In this document: positions 27,609 to 35,418 of the stretch, in pieces
Numbering within the stretch: the stretch's first letter is position 1
Layout: each line of letters begins with the position of its first letter
Source of the DNA: Flavobacterium beibuense
GTDB lineage: Bacteria; Bacteroidota; Bacteroidia; Flavobacteriales; Flavobacteriaceae
Assembly: GCF_004151245.1 (NCBI RefSeq)
Contig: NZ_JUIW01000001.1
Coordinates: 372,001 to 436,000 of the forward strand
Direction of reading: 5' to 3'
DNA length: 64,000 nt
Made by a program: the position numbers and the translations under genes
Notes under the pieces: model-generated
The model's input: the letters and a program-made list of their open reading frames with translations, nothing else
Database searches by the model: none
Told to the model about the DNA's origin: nothing

Positions 27609-28241
27609 ATGGAAAAAACATTTACTACCTTTAAAACTATGCCCGATCTTGATCAGGCAAAAGAGATGAAACGTTTCCTGAGCAAAAACAACATCAGGAG
27701 TTTTTTAAACGATAATCATTCTACCGAGAAGTGCGAATTTGAAATCATGGTTATGGCAAGTGATTATAATAGCGCTTCACAACTTGTAAAAGAAAGTACA
27801 GAGAAGTTGATTGAAAAAGTGGCAAGCGACTACTGTCTTTATTCTTTTAGCCAAAAGCAACTTTATGATGTACTTCTTAACGAAGATGTATGGAGTGATT
27901 TTGATTATCTGTTAGCTAAGAAGATACTGAATGAAAAAGGACTTCCTACAGATAGTGATTCTATTAGCAGACTAAGGGAAGAAAAAAAGAAAGACACTGC
28001 AAAGCCAGAATCTTCTCAGATTTTACACATCATGGGCGGTTACATTTTAGCCCTGATGGGAGGAGTTGCCGGTATTGTTATTGGCTTTTTAATGTGGAAT
28101 TCTCAACGACAAATGCCAAACGGTATAACTGTATTCAGTTATAGTGAAGTTGAGAGAAGACACGGAAGAATAATATTTGGACTTGGTATTCTTATTTTTG
28201 TAATTGTACTTAGTATAAGGTTAAGGCAAATACCTGTCTAG
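27609..28241 (+). CDS. DUF2007-like protein with two C-terminal membrane helices, paralogue 2
   Basis: A 210-residue paralogue of the preceding gene. The opening is shared (TFKTMPDLDQAKEMKRFLSKNNI), as are the middle motif SQKQLYDVLLNEDVWSDFDY and the two membrane helices near the end (about 143-163 and 188-206). Function is unknown. Its TAG stop overlaps the TAG stop of the convergent pabA/trpG gene within the palindrome CTAG, so no terminator can lie between the two genes. Confidence 0.7.
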   Translation: MEKTFTTFKTMPDLDQAKEMKRFLSKNNIRSFLNDNHSTEKCEFEIMVMASDYNSASQLVKESTEKLIEKVASDYCLYSFSQKQLYDVLLNEDVWSDFDYLLAKKILNEKGLPTDSDSISRLREEKKKDTAKPESSQILHIMGGYILALMGGVAGIVIGFLMWNSQRQMPNGITVFSYSEVERRHGRIIFGLGILIFVIVLSIRLRQIPV

Positions 28242-28807
28242 ATTTCCAGCCAGTTTTCCAATATTTTTTTTCCGTTTGGAGTTAATACAGACTCCGGATG
28301 GAATTGCACCCCCCTTACATCATATATTTTGTGGCGTAATGACATTATTTCGCCATTATCGTCTACGGAGGTTACTTCCAGTACTTCCGGGAAATTTTCT
28401 TTTGCCACGCACCAGGAGTGGTAGCGCCCCACATTTATTTCTTTTTCCAGGCCTTTAAATAAAGGCTCATCATCAACCAGTATTGAGATACTAGTTGCAA
28501 CTCCGTGATAAACAGTATTGAGGTTTATTAGCTTTCCGCCAAAAACTTCACCAATGGCCTGTTGCCCTAAGCAAATACCCAATATGCTTTTATATGGAGC
28601 ATACTTTTTTATTACGCTTTTAAGCAATCCTGCATTGGCCGGTACACCGGGACCCGGAGATAAGAGTATCTTGTCAAAATCTTCAGCATCCTCTAAGGTG
28701 AGTTCGTCATTTCTTAAAACAGTAACTTCACAGTTAAGGCTTTCCAGGTAGTGTACAAGGTTGTAAGTAAAGCTGTCGTAGTTATCTATTACCAGTATTT
28801 TCTTCAT
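28238..28807 (-). CDS. Anthranilate/aminodeoxychorismate synthase glutamine amidotransferase subunit
   Basis: A 189-residue class I glutamine amidotransferase of the TrpG/PabA type. It has VIDNYDSFTYNL at the start, the nucleophile Cys79 in GICLGQQAIGE, and His/Glu of the triad in VQFHPES near the C-terminus. It supplies ammonia from glutamine to TrpE or PabB. No trpE, trpD or pabB is near, so PabA or a shared subunit is more likely than a dedicated TrpG. The start at 28807 (MKKILVIDNYD) is supported by a -7 box at 28823-28830. Confidence 0.92.
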   Translation of the reverse strand: MKKILVIDNYDSFTYNLVHYLESLNCEVTVLRNDELTLEDAEDFDKILLSPGPGVPANAGLLKSVIKKYAPYKSILGICLGQQAIGEVFGGKLINLNTVYHGVATSISILVDDEPLFKGLEKEINVGRYHSWCVAKENFPEVLEVTSVDDNGEIMSLRHKIYDVRGVQFHPESVLTPNGKKILENWLEI

Positions 28808-28822
28808 ATGCATAGCGGTTTG

Positions 28823-28830
28823 CAAATGTA
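28823..28830 (-). promoter_or_regulatory. TAnnTTTG -7 element for pabA/trpG
   Basis: The minus strand reads TACATTTG, 15 bp upstream of the ATG at 28807. Confidence 0.6.
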
Positions 28831-28897
28831 TAAAACTTAGTGGTAAAAAAAATATCTTAAAAATCTACTAAACTGGTAGACTATTTAAAAAAATAAC

Positions 28898-28905
28898 TAT
28901 ATTTG
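28898..28905 (+). promoter_or_regulatory. TAnnTTTG -7 element for the leader peptide-cysE operon
   Basis: TATATTTG, with an expected transcript start near 28911. That places the leader ORF ATG about 12 nt from the 5' end. Confidence 0.65.
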
Positions 28906-28923
28906 TTATGCACAAAAGAATAT

Positions 28924-29004
28924 ATGGCAGTTTTAACAAACAAGTGTATGGCGTGTATGTGTTTCTCTTTAAACGAGGAAGCACTTGCTGTACATGGAAA
29001 TTAG
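28924..29004 (+). CDS. Cysteine-rich leader peptide (26 aa), putative attenuator of cysE operon
   Basis: A short ORF starting ATG at 28924 and stopping TAG at 29002. It encodes MAVLTNKCMACMCFSL followed by NEEALAVHGN. Cys codons 8, 11 and 13 (28945, 28954, 28960) are clustered, with Met codons at 9 and 12 between them. It sits between a TAnnTTTG promoter and an intrinsic terminator, directly upstream of the two cysteine biosynthesis genes. The segment right after the Cys codons (28974-28982, inside the ORF) is complementary to the terminator's 5' arm. The likely role is cis-acting: ribosome stalling at Cys codons when Cys-tRNA is scarce. Expression is not proven. Confidence 0.75.
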   Translation: MAVLTNKCMACMCFSLNEEALAVHGN

Positions 29005-29042
29005 GTTCAAACCTAAACAGTAAACAGTTAGTGAGCTCCTCG
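28974..29042 (+). promoter_or_regulatory. Putative antiterminator pairing
   Basis: CGAGGAAGC (28974-28982) can pair with AGCTCCTCG (29034-29042) over 8 bp with one bulged A at 28980. This occupies the 5' arm of the terminator. A small hairpin (29001-29007 with 29010-29016) over the leader stop codon lies between the two segments. The alternative 29034-29056 hairpin is the terminator. Confidence 0.65.
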
Positions 29043-29062
29043 TAACCCGAGGAGCTTTTTTT
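29034..29062 (+). terminator. Intrinsic terminator/attenuator ahead of cysE
   Basis: A 9-bp perfect stem AGCTCCTCG / CGAGGAGCT, 5-nt loop, T7 tract. It lies 22 bp before the cysE ATG and within the predicted transcript, so it should stop transcription before the structural genes unless an alternative fold forms. Confidence 0.85.
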
Positions 29063-29084
29063 ATTTAAAATATTTAGCATTATT

Positions 29085-29900
29085 ATGAAACATCCCGTTT
29101 ATACCGCAAATTATTTGAAATCGGGAGTGCTACCCGATAAGCAAAAAACAGGTTACTGGATAGAGGAATTTTTTCAGTGGCTTTTTTGCATCGGTCCGCA
29201 ATATGCCGATTATGATTTCTTTTTAAAGAAGGAGCAGGAACTAGATGGACTACTTTCTGACTTGCTATGCCTTTCGGGACTGGAAGAGGAAAAAATTAAG
29301 CCATTATTACTTCATCTTAAAGATAAGATAGTAACACTTCATGAAAAAATGGAAGACAATCTTAAAGCCATTTTTGCTTTTGATCCTGCAGCTAAGTCAA
29401 GAACCGAAGTACTGGTTTCCTATCCCGGTTTCTTTGCTATAGCCATTTACCGTATCGCCCACGAATTATGGATTAATAATGTACCAGTATTGCCAAGGCT
29501 TATAAGTGAATATGTACATGGCAGGACAGGTATAGATATTCACCCCGGGGCTACTATAGGCGACAGATTTTTTATAGACCACGGCACTGGTATTGTAGTT
29601 GGGGAAACATCAGTAATAGGCAACGACGTAAAAATATATCAGGGTGTAACATTAGGGGCTTTAAGCGTACATAAAGAAGAAGCTTCTGTTAAGCGCCATC
29701 CTACCATAGGTAACGGAGTTACCATTTATGCCAATGCAACCATTTTGGGAGGTAATACAATTGTGGGCGACAATTCTGTAATAGGAGGTAACGTATGGAT
29801 TACTAATTCTATACCTCCTCATTCCTTAGTATACCATAAAAGCGAAATAACTATAAAAACGAAGGAAACATTTCCTGAGCCGTTAAATTTTGTAATATAA
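29085..29900 (+). CDS. cysE: Serine O-acetyltransferase (EpsC/CysE type)
   Basis: A 271-residue left-handed beta-helix acyltransferase making O-acetyl-L-serine from serine and acetyl-CoA. A helical N-terminal half precedes the hexapeptide-repeat region starting near residue 145 ([20 protein letters not shown]). The active-site His pair and [11 protein letters not shown] are visible, then a loop and further hexapeptides ([15 protein letters not shown]). The long N-terminal helical region is typical of the EpsC branch. It is immediately followed by cysteine synthase and preceded by the Cys-codon leader. Confidence 0.94.
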   Translation: MKHPVYTANYLKSGVLPDKQKTGYWIEEFFQWLFCIGPQYADYDFFLKKEQELDGLLSDLLCLSGLEEEKIKPLLLHLKDKIVTLHEKMEDNLKAIFAFDPAAKSRTEVLVSYPGFFAIAIYRIAHELWINNVPVLPRLISEYVHGRTGIDIHPGATIGDRFFIDHGTGIVVGETSVIGNDVKIYQGVTLGALSVHKEEASVKRHPTIGNGVTIYANATILGGNTIVGDNSVIGGNVWITNSIPPHSLVYHKSEITIKTKETFPEPLNFVI

Positions 29901-29912
29901 AACCGCATCGAT

Positions 29913-30821
29913 ATGAAAGCAAATAACATCTTAGAAACCATAGGTAACACACCTCATGTAAAACTTAATAAACTTTTTAAAGGAAAGAATGTATGGATTA
30001 AGCTGGAACGCAATAATCCGGGAAACAGCATTAAAGACAGGATTGCAATGGCAATGATAGAAGATGCCGAAGCAAAAGGACTCCTGAAACCCGACAGCAT
30101 TATAATTGAACCTACTTCGGGTAATACGGGTATAGGTCTGGCTTTTGTAGCTGCCGTGAAAGGATATAAGCTGATTTTGGTTATGCCGGAATCAATGAGT
30201 GTGGAGCGCAGAAAGCTTATGTCTATTTACGGAGCCGAATTTGAATTGACCCCGCGTGAGAAAGGTATGAAAGGTGCTATAGAAAAGGCAAGGGAGTTAA
30301 CCGAGTCTACACCTAATGCATGGTCGCCAAGTCAGTTTGATAATCAGGCCAATGTTGAGGTACACCGCAAAACAACCGCACAGGAAATTCTAGTCGATTT
30401 TCCTGAAGGTATTGATTACCTTATAACAGGGGTTGGTACAGGTGGGCATATAACTGGTGTTGCTGATATTTTAAAACAAAAATTCCCTAACCTGAAAGTA
30501 TTTGCAGTAGAGCCTGAGGCTTCGCCTGTATTAAGCGGAGGAGATCCGGGATTGCATCCCCTACAGGGAATAGGAGCGGGGTTTGTACCGTCTATTTATA
30601 GAAAAGACCTTATTGACGGAGTAATAACTGTAGGCAAGGACGAGGCTTTTGATTTTGCAAGAAACATTGCCAAAACCGAAGGTATACTGGTAGGAATCTC
30701 AACTGGTGCTTCTCTGGCAGCTGTAAATAAAAAGCTGGCAGAAATACCTGACGGGGCAACTGTTCTTACTTTTAACTATGATACGGGAGAGCGATACCTT
30801 TCTATTGAGGGATTGTTCTAA
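29913..30821 (+). CDS. Cysteine synthase (O-acetylserine sulfhydrylase, CysK/CysM family)
   Basis: A 302-residue PLP enzyme converting O-acetylserine and sulfide to cysteine. The PLP Lys is Lys41 in [11 protein letters not shown]. The substrate loop [11 protein letters not shown] and the PLP phosphate loop [10 protein letters not shown] are intact. The ATG is 12 bp after cysE, so the two consecutive pathway steps share one transcript. CysM versus CysK cannot be settled by eye: the short length and the loop [19 protein letters not shown] allow either. Confidence 0.94.
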   Translation: MKANNILETIGNTPHVKLNKLFKGKNVWIKLERNNPGNSIKDRIAMAMIEDAEAKGLLKPDSIIIEPTSGNTGIGLAFVAAVKGYKLILVMPESMSVERRKLMSIYGAEFELTPREKGMKGAIEKARELTESTPNAWSPSQFDNQANVEVHRKTTAQEILVDFPEGIDYLITGVGTGGHITGVADILKQKFPNLKVFAVEPEASPVLSGGDPGLHPLQGIGAGFVPSIYRKDLIDGVITVGKDEAFDFARNIAKTEGILVGISTGASLAAVNKKLAEIPDGATVLTFNYDTGERYLSIEGLF

Positions 30822-30844
30822 TGTATATTTTTAGTTAGAAAAAG

Positions 30845-30880
30845 AAACCCCCGATGGAATCCATCGGGGGTTCTTTGTTT
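30845..30880. terminator. Strong bidirectional intrinsic terminator
   Basis: A 12-bp perfect stem AACCCCCGATGG / CCATCGGGGGTT with an AAT loop and flanking A- and T-rich tracts, between the convergent cysteine synthase and yceI genes. Confidence 0.9.
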
Positions 30881-30895
30881 CAATTTAAACTCTAA

Positions 30896-31465
30896 TTAGA
30901 ACTGTAGGTTTACTGTAAGTTCAAACTCGTCGTAGATCATATTGTCTCCAAGACCGTCAAAAATACTTCCTGAATTGTATTCAATACCATATTTAGTTCT
31001 GTCTACATTAAACGCAGTAGTTGCAGAATTCTTATTTACGGTAAGATCAAAAGTTACAGGTTTAGTGATGTTTTTAATTGTTAAGTCAGCAGTAACTGTA
31101 TAAACGTTAGCAGATTTAGCCTTAACTGATTTGAAAACAAGTTTAGAAGTAGCATGGTTATCTGTACCAAAGAAATCTTTAGCTTTTAAGTGGCCTTCAA
31201 GTTTTTCTTTACCTTGTCCTGCAGCTAAATCAGTAACGGTGATAGATGTCATATCTACAGTAAAGTTACCACCTGTAAGTTTACCGTTTTTAAAATTAAG
31301 TACACCATCTTTAAAGCTGATAGTACCTTCGTGCTGTCCGGTAACTTTTTTACCTACCCAGCTGATTTTGCTTGAAGAAGTATTGATTTTCTTGTCCTGA
31401 GCTGATGCTGTTATGGTACCAAGAGCTACTACTAATGCAACTACGATTGTTTTGAAATTTTTCAT
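30896..31465 (-). CDS. YceI-family periplasmic lipocalin-like protein
   Basis: A 189-residue exported protein (signal peptide ending ASAQ). It has the YceI beta-barrel: SKISWVGKKVTGQHEGTI, GKLTGGNFTVDMTSI, then VTADLTIKNITKPVTFDL and FNVDRTKYGIEYNSG. The family binds polyisoprenoids or similar lipids in the periplasm. It is the last gene of a marR-nitroreductase-yceI run (gaps 22 and 26 bp), a set often found together in Bacteroidota and linked to redox or electrophile stress. Confidence 0.93.
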   Translation of the reverse strand: MKNFKTIVVALVVALGTITASAQDKKINTSSSKISWVGKKVTGQHEGTISFKDGVLNFKNGKLTGGNFTVDMTSITVTDLAAGQGKEKLEGHLKAKDFFGTDNHATSKLVFKSVKAKSANVYTVTADLTIKNITKPVTFDLTVNKNSATTAFNVDRTKYGIEYNSGSIFDGLGDNMIYDEFELTVNLQF

Positions 31466-31491
31466 TTTTTAATTTAATTAATTTAAGAATA

Positions 31492-32124
31492 TTAGATAGT
31501 GATAAATAATTCGTTTTCAGGTTTTCTAACCTTTTTAAGGTGCTGGAAACCGTCTTCTTCGTGGCGGTAGCCCACAGATGCAATAACTGCTGTGCTTAAA
31601 CCAAGTTTGTCAAGGCCAAGTATCTCATCAAATTGCTGAGCGTTAAAGCCTTCCATTGGTGTGGCATCTATATGTAATAGTGCAGCAGTATTAATAAGGG
31701 TAGAAAGTGCAATGTAAGCCTGTTTTGAAGCCCATGCATTTAAGCCTTCTTCGGTTTGGTTTTGTATAAAACCATTAACCATATTTTCAAACGGTTTTAG
31801 GGACTCTTTTTCAACCTGTCTTACTTTGCTTATGTTTTCCATATAAGCGTCAACGTGTGTTTCATTCACGTTTTTCTCATAAGCAAAAACAAAAAGGTGA
31901 GAAGACTCGGTAATACCATCCTGATTGTAACCGGCTGCTTTAAGCTGCTCACGTACTTCCGGGTTTTCTATAATAAGCACTTTATAAGGCTGTAATCCCA
32001 TAGAAGATACACTCAACTGTACAGCTTCTTTTAGGGTTTCAAGATCATTTTGTGATACCTTTTTTGCGGGATCATATTTTTTTGTGGCATAACGCCAGTT
32101 TAAACTTTCAATATAATTTTTCAT
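31492..32124 (-). CDS. NAD(P)H-dependent nitroreductase-family oxidoreductase
   Basis: A 210-residue FMN-dependent nitroreductase (NfsB-like). It opens with LNWRYATKKYDPAKKVSQNDLETL, the conserved FMN-contacting N-terminal region. SSMGLQPYKVLIIENPEVR follows, and later the segment HIDATPMEGFNAQQFDEILGL. It reduces nitroaromatics or quinones with two electrons. Co-transcription with marR suggests it is derepressed by a MarR ligand or oxidant. Confidence 0.93.
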   Translation of the reverse strand: MKNYIESLNWRYATKKYDPAKKVSQNDLETLKEAVQLSVSSMGLQPYKVLIIENPEVREQLKAAGYNQDGITESSHLFVFAYEKNVNETHVDAYMENISKVRQVEKESLKPFENMVNGFIQNQTEEGLNAWASKQAYIALSTLINTAALLHIDATPMEGFNAQQFDEILGLDKLGLSTAVIASVGYRHEEDGFQHLKKVRKPENELFITI

Positions 32125-32146
32125 GATTAGTTCTTTATATATTTAA

Positions 32147-32602
32147 TTATACGTTTCTGTATTTTTCAAGCAACTCATTAAGCAACTCCTGTTCTTTTTC
32201 TGTAAGGTTATTGCAAAATTTTGCTTCGTGGTTATCTACTACAGGGTCCAGTATCTTTAATAGGTCTAATCCTTTTTGGGTTATGGCCACTTCCATTTTT
32301 CTTCGATTATCAGGACATACTTCACGTGTTACCAGTTCTTTTAGCAGTAACTTGTCTACCAGTCGGGTAGTGTTACTCGTTTTGGCAATCATACGCTCCT
32401 GTATAACACACATATTTGCGGGTTTCCCTTTTTGTCCTCTTAGAATCCTTAAAACATTATACTGTTCAGGCGATAAATCATGAGCTTTAGCAATTTCACT
32501 AAAGCTTTCACCTATTACGTTTTGGGTATACATAATATTCAGGATAATCTTCTTGGGAAGACTCATGGGTGTCGTTGCTTTAATAACTTCTTCTATTTTC
32601 AT
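32147..32602 (-). CDS. MarR-family transcriptional regulator
   Basis: A 151-residue winged-helix repressor-type protein. The DNA-binding domain covers about 35-110 (SPEQYNVLRILRGQ, IAKTSNTTRLVDKLL recognition helix, wing with CPDNRRKMEVAIT). Cys residues are present (Cys74-type position in PANMCVIQ and one in EVCPDN), which could allow thiol sensing; this is an inference. Three palindromes overlap its own promoter and start codon, pointing to autorepression of the whole operon. Confidence 0.93.
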   Translation of the reverse strand: MKIEEVIKATTPMSLPKKIILNIMYTQNVIGESFSEIAKAHDLSPEQYNVLRILRGQKGKPANMCVIQERMIAKTSNTTRLVDKLLLKELVTREVCPDNRRKMEVAITQKGLDLLKILDPVVDNHEAKFCNNLTEKEQELLNELLEKYRNV

Positions 32603-32603
32603 A

Positions 32604-32663
32604 ATTGTATCTACAATATTTGTATGTACAAATGTAGTGTATTTTATATTTGTATATACAAAT
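32604..32663. promoter_or_regulatory. Triple palindromic operator and promoter of the marR operon
   Basis: Palindromes: ATTGTA-TC-TACAAT (32604-32617), ATTTGTA-TG-TACAAAT (32618-32633) and ATTTGTA-TA-TACAAAT (32648-32663). Their centres are 15 and 30 bp apart. A minus-strand -7 box TACATTTG (32629-32636) overlaps the middle site, and the first site abuts the marR ATG at 32602. The layout predicts tight autorepression. Confidence 0.75.
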
Positions 32664-32743
32664 ATGTTGTTAAAAATTTGTTAACGATAAATGAATGGCT
32701 TTTTTTGACTTAATTTTAGAGGCCTTAACGAAACTCAGGTAAA

Positions 32744-33274
32744 ATGAAAAAAACGCTAATAGCAGGTTTATCGGCAATATTTTTGCTGTATTCCTGTAAT
32801 GAAAAGAAAGAAAATAAGCCGCAACCCATACATGTTTATGAAAAGGATGGGGTTAAGGTAAATGCTTATGATTATAACGGACTTGAATATTTTTTGACCA
32901 AGAGTAATGATACTACCTATGTGGTGAATTTTTGGGCTACATGGTGCGTACCGTGTGTAGAAGAGTTGCCGTATTTTGAAAAACTTAATGCCGGGTATGC
33001 CGATAAAAAGGTAAAAGTACTTTTAGTGAGCCTCGATATGCATAAAAAAATAGAGAGTAATCTTATTCCGTTTATTGAAAACAAGAAACTGCAAAGCGAT
33101 GTTGTTTTACTAAGAGATCCGGATGCCGATACCTGGATAAGAAAGATTGATACAACATGGAGTGGGGCAATACCGGCAACAATTATATATAATAAGGATA
33201 ATCGCAAGTTTTTTGAACAACAATTTACGTATGAAGAGCTTGAAAAAGAGCTGAACAATTTTATAAAACCATAA
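32744..33274 (+). CDS. TlpA/ResA-like thiol-disulfide oxidoreductase lipoprotein
   Basis: A 176-residue lipoprotein (LLYSC, lipidation Cys18) with a thioredoxin fold carrying FWATWCVPCVEELP, active-site Cys68 and Cys71. The cis-Pro region is GAIPATIIY. It should act as a reductase of exported disulfides. It heads a run of three genes with gaps of 13 and 22 bp (this gene, a second thioredoxin-like protein and a rhodanese). It diverges from marR, so the marR operator region also lies upstream of it. Confidence 0.9.
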   Translation: MKKTLIAGLSAIFLLYSCNEKKENKPQPIHVYEKDGVKVNAYDYNGLEYFLTKSNDTTYVVNFWATWCVPCVEELPYFEKLNAGYADKKVKVLLVSLDMHKKIESNLIPFIENKKLQSDVVLLRDPDADTWIRKIDTTWSGAIPATIIYNKDNRKFFEQQFTYEELEKELNNFIKP

Positions 33275-33287
33275 TAAATCATAAATC

Positions 33288-33899
33288 ATGAAAACACTAA
33301 AATTTTTAGGTGCATTTGCAATAATAGGCCTGTTGTTTGCCTTTACAGCAGCAAAGACGGTTAGCGGCTATCAGGTGGGAGATGTTGCTACTGACTTCAG
33401 TTTAAAAAATATAGACGGCAAAAAAGTATCATTAAAAGATTTTAAAGATGCTAAAGGCTATATAGTAGTATTTACATGTAATCACTGTCCGTATGCTCAG
33501 GCTTATGAAGACAGGATAGTTGCTCTTGACAAGAAATACAAAAAACAGGGATATCCGGTTATTGCCATCAATCCAAATAACCCTGAAAAGCAGAAAGATG
33601 ACAGCTTTGAGAAAATGCAGGCAAGAGCAAAAGAAAAAGGATTTACTTTCCCTTACCTTTTAGATGAAGGTCAAAAAATATATCCTCAGTACGGGGCTAC
33701 AAAAACACCTCACGTATATGTGCTTCAAAAAACAGCAAAAGGCAATGTGGTTAAATACATAGGGGCTATTGATGATAATTATGAAGATGAGGCAGCAGTT
33801 ACAAAAAAATATGTTGAAGATGCTGTAAATTCACTTTTAAAAGGTAAAGAAGTAAGCGTAAAAGAAACCAAGGCTATTGGCTGTTCGATAAAAGCATAA
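33288..33899 (+). CDS. Exported thioredoxin/AhpC-TSA-like protein
   Basis: A 203-residue protein with an N-terminal hydrophobic signal (7-22). The thioredoxin-fold domain resembles redoxin/AhpC-TSA (GDVATDFSLKNIDGKKVSLKD) and has a CxxC at Cys64/Cys67 in FTCNHCPYAQAY. The large insertion and YGATKTPHVYVL cis-Pro region fit the thioredoxin-like family often annotated as thioredoxin family protein. It is probably a periplasmic thiol-disulfide reductase or peroxidase-like protein; the partner is unknown. Confidence 0.88.
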   Translation: MKTLKFLGAFAIIGLLFAFTAAKTVSGYQVGDVATDFSLKNIDGKKVSLKDFKDAKGYIVVFTCNHCPYAQAYEDRIVALDKKYKKQGYPVIAINPNNPEKQKDDSFEKMQARAKEKGFTFPYLLDEGQKIYPQYGATKTPHVYVLQKTAKGNVVKYIGAIDDNYEDEAAVTKKYVEDAVNSLLKGKEVSVKETKAIGCSIKA

Positions 33900-33921
33900 T
33901 ACCTTTGTAAAAAATTTCAGA

Positions 33922-34236
33922 ATGAACTTATCACAACAGGAATGGTGGGACAAGGCACAGGAAGACGCAGATGCGGTAATCCTTGATGTTCGCACCGAAG
34001 ATGAATGGAACCGTGGTATTATACCGGGAGCCATTAATATAGATATCTATAAAGGACAGGGCTTTATTTATGCAATAGAAGAACTGGACAAATCTAAAAA
34101 TTATTATGTGTATTGTGCGGCCGGAGGAAGAAGCGCGCAAGCCTGCAGTATTATGAAGCAGCTTGGTATAGAAAACGCATACAACCTTATGGGGGGGATA
34201 ACCCAGTGGGATGGTCCGGTAACACAACCTGAATAA
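33922..34236 (+). CDS. Single-domain rhodanese
   Basis: A 104-residue cytosolic rhodanese-like sulfurtransferase. It has VILDVRTEDEWNRGIIPGA and the active-site loop with Cys65 in YCAAGGRSA. The loop length fits sulfur rather than phosphate substrates. It is the third gene of the thioredoxin-thioredoxin-rhodanese run. It is closely similar in layout to the rhodanese at 60848 (same opening, QQEW versus QDEW). Confidence 0.92.
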   Translation: MNLSQQEWWDKAQEDADAVILDVRTEDEWNRGIIPGAINIDIYKGQGFIYAIEELDKSKNYYVYCAAGGRSAQACSIMKQLGIENAYNLMGGITQWDGPVTQPE

Positions 34237-34240
34237 AAAT

Positions 34241-34270
34241 AAAAAAGAGCCTTTTTAGGCTCTTTTTTAT
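34241..34270. terminator. Bidirectional intrinsic terminator
   Basis: A stem AAGAGCCT / AGGCTCTT with a 4-nt loop, flanked by A6 and T6, between the convergent rhodanese and receiver genes. Confidence 0.9.
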
Positions 34271-34273
34271 TGT

Positions 34274-34702
34274 CTATCCTTTTGATGTAAATGAGTTGAT
34301 GTTTTCCTTCCAGTAATCAATAAGATCTCTTATGCGCTCTTTGTAGCTGTTATAGTCGCTGCCTTTATGGATGTAATCCTGAATGGAAAGCTTATTGGCT
34401 TGTCTTATTGAGTGATCGTCCTGAGCATTAGAGATAAATATATAAGGAATATCCTTGTCCATAAAAATCTCCTCCTGAAGTATAAGCTCTCTTAATTCAA
34501 AGCCACCCAGTTTAGGCATGTTAATATCTGAGATTACAATAAAAGGCTCTATCTCAGGCCTTCTTAAATAGTCAAGTGCTTCTACACCGTCTTGAAAAAA
34601 TATCAGATTGTTTTTATAACCTAAGTCTCTGAATATTTCCTTTAAAATCTCTCTGTCGTCTTCGTCGTCTTCAATAATAAGGATATCCCTGTGCTTTTTC
34701 AT
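34274..34702 (-). CDS. Stand-alone receiver-domain response regulator (Rcp1/CheY-like)
   Basis: A 142-residue single receiver domain with acidic pocket IIEDDEDD, phospho-acceptor Asp59 (VISDINMPKLGG) and the conserved Lys in HKGSDY. The EDDEDD and SDINMPKLGGFEL style is typical of the subfamily that works with phytochrome-like or hybrid kinases. No kinase gene is adjacent. Output must be through protein contact. Confidence 0.92.
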   Translation of the reverse strand: MKKHRDILIIEDDEDDREILKEIFRDLGYKNNLIFFQDGVEALDYLRRPEIEPFIVISDINMPKLGGFELRELILQEEIFMDKDIPYIFISNAQDDHSIRQANKLSIQDYIHKGSDYNSYKERIRDLIDYWKENINSFTSKG

Positions 34703-34874
34703 GGCTAGTCCTACTGTTTTCTTGGTTTGGTTTTACAATGCATAATTACCACTTATTCATAAAAATTGTGTTATAACATTCGGCAGATTTTTTATCATTC
34801 GACGTATAAAGATATAGGTATTTACTTATATTTACTAAATTGCGATTTCATAAAATTGTATAATCCAACTAAAA

Positions 34875-35393
34875 ATGAAAATAAAAACAATTTTAATCTG
34901 CCTCTTCCTTTTAGGAAGCTTAACCGTTGCAAATGCTCAGGAAGATGCATCGGCGGTTTTGGAAAAAGCCTATGCACAGGCTAAAAAAGAGAAGAAAAAA
35001 GTATTTGTAATCTTCCACGCCTCATGGTGCGGATGGTGCAAAAAGATGGAAAAGAATATGCAGAGCCCAGCCTGCAAAAAGCTATTTGATGATAATTATG
35101 TAACTGCCTTTTTAACGGTGCAGGAATCGCCTAAAAATAAGAGTCTTGAAAATCCGGGAGGAGATGATATACTTAAGAAGTTTAAAGGCGAAGGCCAGGG
35201 AATTCCGTTCTGGCTGATTCTGGATACCGATGGCAGCCTTCTCGCCGATTCGTTTAACAGTAAAGGCGAAAACCTGGGATGCCCGTCTACGGCGGAAGAG
35301 GTAGCTGAGTTTACGGCAAAGCTTAAACGAACATCAAAATTAACCCCGGCACAGCTGGGAGTAATTTCTGAAACATTTATAATAAAAAAATAA
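34875..35393 (+). CDS. Exported thioredoxin-family protein (DUF255/Thioredoxin_7-like)
   Basis: A 172-residue protein with signal peptide (ending ANAQ). A thioredoxin fold carries FHASWCGWCKKME (Cys52, Cys55), the WCGWC form common in DsbD-gamma-like and thioredoxin_7 proteins. A cis-Pro lies in GIPFWLIL. It is likely a periplasmic disulfide reductase. It is followed at 25 bp by a GNAT gene. Confidence 0.9.
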   Translation: MKIKTILICLFLLGSLTVANAQEDASAVLEKAYAQAKKEKKKVFVIFHASWCGWCKKMEKNMQSPACKKLFDDNYVTAFLTVQESPKNKSLENPGGDDILKKFKGEGQGIPFWLILDTDGSLLADSFNSKGENLGCPSTAEEVAEFTAKLKRTSKLTPAQLGVISETFIIKK

Positions 35394-35418
35394 GGTCCGG
35401 GCCTGCCGGACACAATTA

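Noticed and set aside
28906..29033. SAM- or other riboswitch upstream of cysE
   Set aside because: I see no conserved riboswitch core; the region is explained by a Cys-codon ORF and alternative pairing. A covariance-model search would settle it.
28868..29080. 70-codon reverse-strand ORF overlapping the leader of cysE
   Set aside because: It lies opposite the leader and terminator region, has no promoter or coding character and would disrupt the clear leader/terminator architecture. Treated as a chance ORF.
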